Assembly (NCBI GenBank): GCA_011048485.1
Contig: DSDX01000017.1
Span: 1 to 7,225, forward strand
Direction: 5' to 3'
Length of the DNA stretch: 7,225 nucleotides
Origin: Candidatus Aminicenantota bacterium
GTDB taxonomy: Bacteria; Acidobacteriota; Aminicenantia; Aminicenantales; Saccharicenantaceae
Below the pieces are notes generated by a model. The model saw nothing but the letters and a program-made list of their open reading frames with translations. It searched no databases and had not been told where the DNA came from. Every line of letters begins with the position of its first letter. Within the stretch, counting starts at the first letter, position 1. Shown piece after piece: positions 1 through 6,171 of this stretch. The position numbers and the translations under genes were made by a program.

Positions 1-1
1 C

Positions 2-856
2 GGCTACGTCTTCATCGGAAAGGCCGGGCCCGAGATCGCGAAGGGCCAGAGCGTCAAGATCGTCAAGGAGGGCGAGGCCGGCCTGAGCTGGACGGTCAAG
101 GAGGGCGAGGGAGGCGGCGTCTGGGTGGTCAAGGGCGCCGAGGGAAAAGCCGGGAAGGGTGTCCAGGTCGTCAAGGTGATCAAAGAGGGCGAGACGGGCG
201 AGCCCAAGATCGCCGTGAGCATCGACGAGCCGGCGGTTGAACCCCGGGTGGCCGTCAAGATCGCCGAACCGGGCCGGGCGATCGCTCTGACGACGGGGAT
301 CGGGATCGAGGATATGCTCGAGAAGATCCGCGGCCTTCAGGAGCAGCTCCAGGCCGTCAAGGCCAAGAAGCTGGACCTGGCCGCCCTCGAGGAGTCGCTG
401 AAGAAGCTCGAGGCTGAGCTCGCGGCGGGAGAGGAAAAGCTCGAGCGGCTCCGGATCAAGCTCGAAGAGGAGCCCGGCGAGGTCAAGATCATCAAGAGGA
501 CCGGCGTCGGCGCGACCGAGAGCCGGAGCTTCGCCTGGGTCGTCGACGAGGACGAAGGGATCGCCAAGGCGAAAGGGACGGTCTTCATCGGCACGGGCGA
601 CAAGGACGCCGGCGAAATCAGCCTCGTTTTCACCGGCGAGAAGGGGGAGGCCGGCAAGGCCTCCTTCGAACGCGCCGTCGCGGCCCTCAAGAAAAGCCTG
701 CCCGAAGGCTACAAGATCATCGAGCAGGAATACGACGACGCGAAGGGCGCCATGACCTTCAAGGTCGCCCTGCCCGAGGGCCGGAAGACCGACGAGACGC
801 TCATCCGCCGGCTCGTCGACAGCGTCAAGGCCGCGCTCAAGGGCGGCGACCGCTGA
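2..856 (+). CDS. Unidentified repeat and coiled-coil protein, C-terminal part (5' end outside window)
   Basis: I do not recognise this family. The frame is open from the first base to a TGA at 854-856, giving 284 visible residues. No internal start is needed: the GTG at 125 lies inside continuous coding sequence, so the gene begins upstream of the window. Residues 2-27 and 41-66 are an imperfect repeat of about 39 residues, best seen in VKIVKEGEAG versus VKVIKEGETG, and are rich in Gly, Val, Lys and Glu as in an elongated beta-repeat. Residues 102-157 form a strongly predicted coiled coil with Leu/Ile heptads and alternating Lys/Glu. Residues 161-284 look like a compact alpha/beta domain (strands around FAWVV and TVFIG, then helices FERAVAALKKSL and LIRRLVDSVKAAL). 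No catalytic motif or membrane segment is visible in this part. The gene converges on the Tricorn-like gene, 18 bp away. That the ORF is real is likely; its function is unknown. Confidence 0.8.
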   Translation, partial: GYVFIGKAGPEIAKGQSVKIVKEGEAGLSWTVKEGEGGGVWVVKGAEGKAGKGVQVVKVIKEGETGEPKIAVSIDEPAVEPRVAVKIAEPGRAIALTTGIGIEDMLEKIRGLQEQLQAVKAKKLDLAALEESLKKLEAELAAGEEKLERLRIKLEEEPGEVKIIKRTGVGATESRSFAWVVDEDEGIAKAKGTVFIGTGDKDAGEISLVFTGEKGEAGKASFERAVAALKKSLPEGYKIIEQEYDDAKGAMTFKVALPEGRKTDETLIRRLVDSVKAALKGGDR

Positions 857-865
857 CCTTTTTTT
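843..865 (+). terminator. Possible weak intrinsic terminator of the left-edge gene
   Basis: A GCGG/CCGC stem (843-846 with 850-853, loop CGA) overlaps the stop codon and is followed by a run of seven T at 859-865. The stem is only 4 bp and stands 5 nt from the T-run, so this is a weak match to an intrinsic terminator. The T-run is nevertheless unusual in such GC-rich DNA and is correctly placed after the gene. Confidence 0.3.
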
Positions 866-886
866 ACTTCTTGTCTACTTCTTGAC
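865..886. repeat. 11-bp tandem duplication across the Tricorn-like stop codon
   Basis: Two adjacent copies, TACTTCTTGTC (865-875) and TACTTCTTGAC (876-886), match at 10 of 11 bases. On the minus strand the second copy encodes the last Val-Lys-Lys of the Tricorn-like protein and its TAG stop begins at the junction. The other copy lies just beyond the stop. It looks like a small slippage duplication at the gene end. Confidence 0.6.
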
Positions 887-3800
887 CCGGATCGGGTAGT
901 CCGGTCGCTTCGGCTTGGCCGGCGGATCGGCCTTGAGCTCGTCCATGACGACCTTGATGGCCGCCTCGAGCTGCGGATCGCGGCCGGCGATGACGTCCTT
1001 GGGCGTCTGTTCGACCTCGATATCGGGGGGGACACCGACGTTCTCGATGCCGAAGCCCTCGCCCACGTCCCAGAAGGCCAGGTTGGGCGCGGTCACCATG
1101 CCGCCGTCCATCAGAGGCGGGAAGCCCAGGGTGCCGACCAGGCCGCCCCAGGTCGCCGTCCCGACGAGCGGGCCCATGCCGAACTTCCGCCACATGTAGG
1201 GCAGGAGGTCGCCGCCCGAGCCGGCCGACTCGTTGATGAGCATGACCTTGGGCCCCTGGATGGAGGCGCTGGGCGTCTTGAGGTCGGCCCCGTAGCGCAT
1301 GGCCCAGTAGGCCGAGACGGGCTTGCGCAGCCAGTCGAGATAGTAGTCCGCGACCGAGCCGCCGCCGTTGAAGCGCTCGTCGACGATGATGGCCTCCTTG
1401 TCGGCCTGGGGGAAGAAGTAGCGCTTGAAGTAGACGTGCCCGAGCGTCGTCGTGTTGGGGACGTAGACGTAGGCGACGCGGCCGTCGGTGGCCTCGTCGA
1501 CCTTGCGGATGTTGCCCTCGACCCAATCGCGGTTGCGCAGGGCGCTTTCGTCGGGGATGGGCACGACCTTGATCGTCCGCGCGCCCTTCCCGTCCGGGCT
1601 CGGCCCGACCGTGATCTCGACGATCTTGCCGGCCGTGGCCTCGAACCGGGCGAACAGGTTGTCGGGCGGGGCGAGGTCGCGCCCTTCGACGGCCAGGAGG
1701 TACTCCCCGGCCTCGACTTCCGAGCCCGGCTCGGCCAAAGGCGCCCGGAGCTCGGGCGTCCAGTTGAGCCCGCCGTAGACCTTCGTGAAGCGGTAGCGGC
1801 CGTCGGCGATCTCGTAGTCCGCGCCCAGGAGGCCGCCGGGGACGCGGTCGGGCTGGCCGAGCATGTCTCCGCCGCCGACGCGGTGATGGCCGACGGAGAG
1901 CTCCGAGCACATCCACTGGATGAGCCGGTTGAGGTCGGCCCGGCAAGACAGATGGGTCAGGAACGGGGCGTACTTGGCCTTCATGGCCGGCCAATCGGCG
2001 CCGTGATAGTTCGGGGCGTAGAAGTAATCGCGGTTGATGCGCCAGGCCTCATTGAAGATCTGCGTCCATTCGGCCTCGGGGACGACGCGGACGCTGATGG
2101 CGTCGAGGTCGAGCTTGCCTTTGCCCGGCTCGGGCTTTCCGGCCGCCGGAATGATGCTGAGGGAGCCGCGCGAGGCGACCAGGATCTTCTTGCGGTCGGC
2201 GGTCAGCTCGAACCCGTCACAGGCCGGCCCGAAGGCCTCGTCCTTGCGCGTCGCCAGGTCGAAGACGCGGATGGACGACTCGCCTCGCCCGCCCGAGGTC
2301 GGCGTCGGCGGCGGGTCGACCTTGCGGTAGAACAGCTTGCCGCCCTCGCCGGCCTGAAGGTTGTTGTAGACGCCGGCGGGGACGGGGGCCGCGACGATGC
2401 GCTTGTCGAGCCCGTCGAAGTCGATGCGGACCGGCTCGGGGGACTTGGATTCGGGCCCGGACGGCTTGGCTGACGGCTTCGCGCCGGGCTTAGCCGCCGG
2501 CTTCTCGGCCTCCTTCTTCTCATCCTTGGGCTTCTCCTCGTCGCTCTCCTTGGCCAGCGGGTTGGGCAGGTCCTTGCGCAGCACGGCCAGGTAGAGGGAA
2601 TAGGTCATGCCCAGGTCGGAGTTCGACATGTCGAACCACTGGGCCACCGGACCGGCGTCGGTCGAGGCCAGGAACCAGAGGTGCTTGCCGTCGGCGTCGA
2701 AGGTCGGCTCCTCGACGCTGCTCAGACCGTCGGTGACTGGATAGGACTTGTCCTGGTTGAGCGAATAGACGAAGACCCGGCGGAAGAAGGTCGGCGTGCC
2801 AAGCGTGTAGGCAATCCACTTGGAGTCCGGGCTCCAATTGGACCTCATCTGGGCCTGTCCGCCGGGCTGATAGAGGTATTCGGAGGCGATCTTCTTCACG
2901 GCGCCCGTCTTGAGCTCGATCCAGTAGAGGTTGAGCGCGTTGTCGGCGAAGGCGATCTTGGCGCTGTCGGGCGACCAGGTCGGCGAACCGTAGAAACCGG
3001 CGCCGTCGATCTTGAACGCTTTCGGGGCACCCTTGCCGTCCTGCGGGGCGACGCGGAGCTCGTATTCGCCCGAGGCGTCGGAGAAGTAGGCGATGGATTT
3101 TCCGTCGGGCGACCAGGCCGGATAGCGCTCGTGCGCGGCCGGCGTGCCGGTGATGTTGCGGGGATCGCCCTTCTCGGCCGGAACCGTGACGATCTCCCCC
3201 CGGAAGTCGACGACGGCCCGGGCGCCGGTCGGAGAGACGGAGCCGCCGCGGACCCAACGGGCGCCCGAGGCGAAGCGCTCGCGGAGCTCGGGGAGGTCGG
3301 TCGCGACGCCGATCGTGAGCCGCCGGGAGCTGCTCTGGGCGACGTCAAAGAGGTGGATGGCGCCGGCCTGCTCGAAGACGACCCGGCCGGCCCCCGCCGA
3401 GGCCGCGAGGATCGGGAAATCCTGGAACTCGGTCAGCGGCTCGACCGCCTGGGTCGCGCGATCGTAGGAGAAGAGGTTGAACTCGCCGTTGCGGTCGGAG
3501 CGGAAGAGAAGCTTGCCGCCCACCCACATGGGATCGACGTCGTTCGACCGCCCCTCGGGCTGGGGCACCTTGGTGATGCCGCGGCTTTCGGTGTCGTAGA
3601 TCCAGATCCGCGAGAACGTCCCGCCCCGGTAGTTCTTCCACTGGGTGAAGGCCTCACGAAAGGGCTCGTAGGCGATGTGCCGGCCGTCCGGCGAGACGGA
3701 GGCCTTGTTGACATAGGGGATCTCGGACATGACGGCCTCGTCCCCTTCGACGGGCACCCCGAAGAGCTGGGGGTAGGACCTGTTGCTGGAGAAGCGCGTC

Positions 3801-4204
3801 GAGGTGAACAGGACCGACTTTCCGTCGGGCGCGAAGCCCTGGACGATGTCGGAGGCCGGGTGCCAGGTCAGGCGCTTGGGCACGCCGCCAGCGGCGGGAA
3901 CGACGAAGACGTCCAGGTTGCCGTCGTACTGCCCGCTGAAGGCGACCAGGCGGCCGTCGGGCGAGAAGGCCGGGTAGGCCTCGACGCCCTCGTCCGAGGT
4001 CAGCCGCCGGACGTTCCGGCCCTCGAGGTCGGCCGTCCAGAGGTCGTTGGCGTAGGCAAAGACGATCCGCTCGGCCGAGACGGCCGGCTGGGTCAGCATC
4101 TTCGTGTCGACGGTGTCGACGGCCGCGAGGCCCGGCGCGCCGGACAGAGCGGCGAGCGCCAGGGCCGAAACGATCAAGCCAAGCGTAAGCGGGGATCTCT
4201 TCAT
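875..4204 (-). CDS. Tricorn-like S41 family serine peptidase, secreted
   Basis: A 1109-residue protease of the Tricorn type, expected to cleave peptides outside the cytoplasm. Residues 1-28 are a Sec signal peptide (K2, R3, hydrophobic 6-20, Ala-rich cleavage region, no lipobox Cys). Residues about 40-690 hold WD40-like/PD40 propeller blades marked by SPDG-type turns near 81, 125, 171, 364, 410, 457 and 502. A Lys/Glu/Pro/Ala-rich insert (551-592) interrupts the second propeller. A helical segment (710-780) contains ELSVGHH. A PDZ-like region spans about 785-885, and the S41 core covers 890-1065. By comparison with Tricorn, the nucleophile is Ser996 in ESAGSGGD, the base is His773 and the acid is Glu1054 in IENVGVPPD. 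The position matching Tricorn Ser745 appears to be Gly772. Thermoplasma Tricorn is of similar size but cytosolic. AGGAGG lies 6 nt before the ATG and a sigma70-like promoter lies just upstream. The family call is firm; the substrate is unknown. Confidence 0.95.
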   Translation of the reverse strand: MKRSPLTLGLIVSALALAALSGAPGLAAVDTVDTKMLTQPAVSAERIVFAYANDLWTADLEGRNVRRLTSDEGVEAYPAFSPDGRLVAFSGQYDGNLDVFVVPAAGGVPKRLTWHPASDIVQGFAPDGKSVLFTSTRFSSNRSYPQLFGVPVEGDEAVMSEIPYVNKASVSPDGRHIAYEPFREAFTQWKNYRGGTFSRIWIYDTESRGITKVPQPEGRSNDVDPMWVGGKLLFRSDRNGEFNLFSYDRATQAVEPLTEFQDFPILAASAGAGRVVFEQAGAIHLFDVAQSSSRRLTIGVATDLPELRERFASGARWVRGGSVSPTGARAVVDFRGEIVTVPAEKGDPRNITGTPAAHERYPAWSPDGKSIAYFSDASGEYELRVAPQDGKGAPKAFKIDGAGFYGSPTWSPDSAKIAFADNALNLYWIELKTGAVKKIASEYLYQPGGQAQMRSNWSPDSKWIAYTLGTPTFFRRVFVYSLNQDKSYPVTDGLSSVEEPTFDADGKHLWFLASTDAGPVAQWFDMSNSDLGMTYSLYLAVLRKDLPNPLAKESDEEKPKDEKKEAEKPAAKPGAKPSAKPSGPESKSPEPVRIDFDGLDKRIVAAPVPAGVYNNLQAGEGGKLFYRKVDPPPTPTSGGRGESSIRVFDLATRKDEAFGPACDGFELTADRKKILVASRGSLSIIPAAGKPEPGKGKLDLDAISVRVVPEAEWTQIFNEAWRINRDYFYAPNYHGADWPAMKAKYAPFLTHLSCRADLNRLIQWMCSELSVGHHRVGGGDMLGQPDRVPGGLLGADYEIADGRYRFTKVYGGLNWTPELRAPLAEPGSEVEAGEYLLAVEGRDLAPPDNLFARFEATAGKIVEITVGPSPDGKGARTIKVVPIPDESALRNRDWVEGNIRKVDEATDGRVAYVYVPNTTTLGHVYFKRYFFPQADKEAIIVDERFNGGGSVADYYLDWLRKPVSAYWAMRYGADLKTPSASIQGPKVMLINESAGSGGDLLPYMWRKFGMGPLVGTATWGGLVGTLGFPPLMDGGMVTAPNLAFWDVGEGFGIENVGVPPDIEVEQTPKDVIAGRDPQLEAAIKVVMDELKADPPAKPKRPDYPIRVKK

Positions 4205-4210
4205 GGGAGG

Positions 4211-4216
4211 CCTCCT
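4211..4216 (-). promoter_or_regulatory. Ribosome binding site of the Tricorn-like gene
   Basis: On the minus strand this reads AGGAGG, 6 nt upstream of the ATG at 4204. A perfect Shine-Dalgarno at ideal spacing fixes this start, which also yields a complete signal peptide. Confidence 0.85.
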
Positions 4217-4235
4217 GTGGACATGAATTCCCTAC

Positions 4236-4264
4236 ACTATACGACGGCTGCCCCGGCGCGTCAA
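4236..4264 (-). promoter_or_regulatory. Sigma70-type promoter of the Tricorn-like gene
   Basis: Read on the minus strand, a -35 box TTGACG (4264-4259) is followed by exactly 17 nt and a -10 box TATAGT (4241-4236). Transcription would start near 4229, giving a leader of about 25 nt that contains the AGGAGG. Both boxes are one or two changes from consensus, and the AT-rich -10 stands out from the GC-rich surroundings. Confidence 0.75.
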
Positions 4265-4293
4265 TCGACCGGCGGGCCCCCGCAGGGTGAACT

Positions 4294-4346
4294 AAGAGAG
4301 GGTCAGATCTACTTTTTTTCGAAAAAAGTAGATCTGACCCTCTCTT
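4294..4346. repeat. Perfect 25-bp inverted repeat with 3-nt spacer between divergent promoters
   Basis: Positions 4294-4318 are the exact reverse complement of 4322-4346, separated by TCG. Each arm runs from an outer AAGAGAGGG through TCAGATCTAC to an inner run of T (A in the other arm), and each contains the 6-bp palindrome AGATCT. The element is AT-rich in GC-rich DNA. Both neighbouring promoters point away from it, so it should not be part of either mRNA. Its form resembles REP/REPIN-type palindromes moved by RAYT (TnpA-REP) transposases, or a small MITE. A large operator or structural DNA element is the alternative. I see no target-site duplication at its ends (flanks GAACT and GCCGG). 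Confidence 0.95.
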
Positions 4347-4378
4347 GCCGGCGCGGATGGTCCGGGCGGCCGGGCGCG

Positions 4379-4407
4379 TTGACCCGGCACGGCGATTCGC
4401 TTATGAT
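4379..4407 (+). promoter_or_regulatory. Sigma70-type promoter of the M48 gene, nearly leaderless
   Basis: A -35 box TTGACC (4379-4384), a 17-nt spacer and a -10 box TATGAT (4402-4407). The usual 6-8 nt distance puts the transcription start at about 4413-4415, only 4-6 nt before the ATG at 4419. No Shine-Dalgarno could fit in such a short leader. Confidence 0.7.
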
Positions 4408-4418
4408 GTCCGGGATCC

Positions 4419-6158
4419 ATGCCCACACGGACGCGCGACTTCTACGAGATCCAGGAGCGCCAGCGCCGCCGGAGCCTCCTCCTCTTCGCCGTCGTGCTCG
4501 CGTTCCATTTCGTAGCCCTCGGCCTCATCGGCCTGGCCTTGCTGGCCACGTTCGGCCTCGTGTTCGGCACGGGTCTTCTGGCCGCCCCCGGTTTCTGGCC
4601 CCGTTTCCTGCTCATCGACCTGGCCGTCGCCTCGGTCGTCGCCTTCTTTCATTTCCAGGACGCCCGCCACAACGGCCCGCGCGTCATCCTCCGGCGCCTC
4701 CAGGCCGCGACGCCCGACGTCTCCGACCGATATCACGCCCAATTCCTCCATACCCTGGACGAGATCCGCATCGCCGCGGGACTGCCGCGCGTCAACGCCT
4801 ACGTGCTCCCCTCCTTCGCCGTCAACTCGCTGGCCGTCATCGAGGCCGACGGGACGCCCGCCGTCGCGGTCACCGAGGGCCTGCTGGCCGAGGGCACGCG
4901 CGACGAGCTCCAGGCCGTCGCCGCCCACGAACTGGCCCACATCGCCCGCGGGGACGCGTTCTACCTGACGCTCGTCTGTTCCCTGGCCAACCTCTTCGAG
5001 CGGTTCAAGGAGGCCCTCGGGGCCGCGGCCGACGACGAGACGCCGGACTGCGGAAGCCGGAGGGGCGGCGGTTTCCCGCCGGTCCTCTTCTACTTCGCGG
5101 TGGCCCTGTCGGCCCTGGTCATGCGCCTCCTCAGCACGCTCGTCAGCCGGGAGCGCGAGCTCCTGGCCGACGCCGCGGCCGTCGAGCTGTGCCGCTCCCC
5201 CGAGGCGCTGGGCCGGGCCGTCTACAAGGCCCATGTCAAGAACTCGTTCGTCGGCGATTTCTCCCTGAGCTACGCCCCCCTCTTCATCGTCCGGCCGGAC
5301 GCCCGCGACACGTCGGACAATCTCATGGGCCGGATCTTCAGTTCCCATCCGCCGCTCATGACCCGGCTCGGCGCCCTGTCCGGCATGGTCCGGAAGAGGC
5401 CCCGGGCCATCATCGAGGCCGTCTGGGAGGAGGAACGGGACCGCGAGGCGGCCCGCGGCGTCCTCCTTTCCTACGAGGAGCTGAGGAGAGAGCAGCTCGA
5501 GCTCTTTGCCGGCCCGGACGAAAGCGCCGGCGCCTCCGGTCCTCCCGACGAGGACCGCGTCTGGATGCTGGCCAAGCCCGGCGACACCCCGTGGGAAGGC
5601 CCCTACACCGTGGCCGAACTGCTCTGCCGGCCGCGCTTCTCGGCCATCATGAAGGTCCGCAACACCCAGGAGGGCGTCGAGGCCCGGGCCCGCGAGTTCC
5701 CCCAGATCCGGATCGCCCTGCACAACCTGGCCCGCAAGAAGCCGCTCGCCCCGGGCCGCCGGAACCTCTGCCCGCGCTGCCATGTCCCGCTCGCGGAAAC
5801 GTTCTACGAGGGCGTCGGCATCCGCCGCTGCGGGCGCTGCCTGGGCCTCCTGGTGGACGCGGCCACCGTGGACAGGATCATCGCCCGCCGCGAGGTCGGC
5901 TTCTCCGAGGCCCTGCGCATGAAGGCCCGACGGTTCCGCGAAACGGCCATCCGCAACCCGCTCCGGCGCCAGAAGATCGAGTCGGCCCTGGCCGCGGACG
6001 TGCCGTGCCCGAACTGCGGCTATCGGATGACCGCCCGGCCCTACAACTACCAGTATTTCGTGCCGGTCGACAAGTGCCTCTCCTGCGGCAAGATCTGGTT
6101 CGACGCCGACGAGCTCGAGGTCCTGCAGCTCCTCATCGAAGAGCGGGCCTCGAAGTAG
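4419..6158 (+). CDS. HtpX-like M48 membrane metallopeptidase with GYF_2-like region and two TFIIB-type zinc ribbons
   Basis: A 579-residue zinc metallopeptidase, about twice the length of HtpX. The Arg-rich N-terminus (1-18) precedes hydrophobic segments at about 19-50 and 62-78, with another at 218-240. The M48 core includes VNAYVLPSFAVNSLAV (125-140), the HELAH zinc site (H170, E171, H174) and the third ligand Glu247 in SRERELLADAAAVEL. It ends with SHPPLMTRLGAL (309-320). By analogy with HtpX the active site should face the cytoplasm. Residues 380-430 (VWMLAKPGDTPWEGPYTVAEL) resemble a GYF_2 domain. Two zf-TFIIB-like ribbons follow: C451/C454/C471/C474 and C530/C533/C553/C556, the second ending in the typical CGKIWFDADELE. 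An in-frame TGA at 4404-4406 and no start codon between it and 4419 fix the ATG. No Shine-Dalgarno is evident. Quality control of membrane proteins is a family-based guess; the role of the C-terminal modules is unknown. Confidence 0.93.
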   Translation: MPTRTRDFYEIQERQRRRSLLLFAVVLAFHFVALGLIGLALLATFGLVFGTGLLAAPGFWPRFLLIDLAVASVVAFFHFQDARHNGPRVILRRLQAATPDVSDRYHAQFLHTLDEIRIAAGLPRVNAYVLPSFAVNSLAVIEADGTPAVAVTEGLLAEGTRDELQAVAAHELAHIARGDAFYLTLVCSLANLFERFKEALGAAADDETPDCGSRRGGGFPPVLFYFAVALSALVMRLLSTLVSRERELLADAAAVELCRSPEALGRAVYKAHVKNSFVGDFSLSYAPLFIVRPDARDTSDNLMGRIFSSHPPLMTRLGALSGMVRKRPRAIIEAVWEEERDREAARGVLLSYEELRREQLELFAGPDESAGASGPPDEDRVWMLAKPGDTPWEGPYTVAELLCRPRFSAIMKVRNTQEGVEARAREFPQIRIALHNLARKKPLAPGRRNLCPRCHVPLAETFYEGVGIRRCGRCLGLLVDAATVDRIIARREVGFSEALRMKARRFRETAIRNPLRRQKIESALAADVPCPNCGYRMTARPYNYQYFVPVDKCLSCGKIWFDADELEVLQLLIEERASK

Positions 6159-6171
6159 CGGGGCCGAAGGG

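Noticed and set aside
864..1994. 376-codon minus-strand frame overlapping the Tricorn-like 3' end
   Set aside because: Same strand, different frame from the real gene; Arg/Pro/Gly-rich translation with no motifs.
1436..2473. 345-codon plus-strand open frame inside the Tricorn-like gene
   Set aside because: Antisense to the conserved S41/PDZ part; composition typical of a high-GC shadow frame.
4294..4346. Palindrome as a bidirectional transcription terminator
   Set aside because: It lies between two divergent gene starts, not gene ends. The T/A runs are at the inner end of the stem rather than after it, so it does not have intrinsic terminator geometry.
4401..5783. 460-codon minus-strand open frame opposite the M48 gene
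   Set aside because: Antisense shadow of a gene with intact zinc-binding motifs; no recognisable domain.
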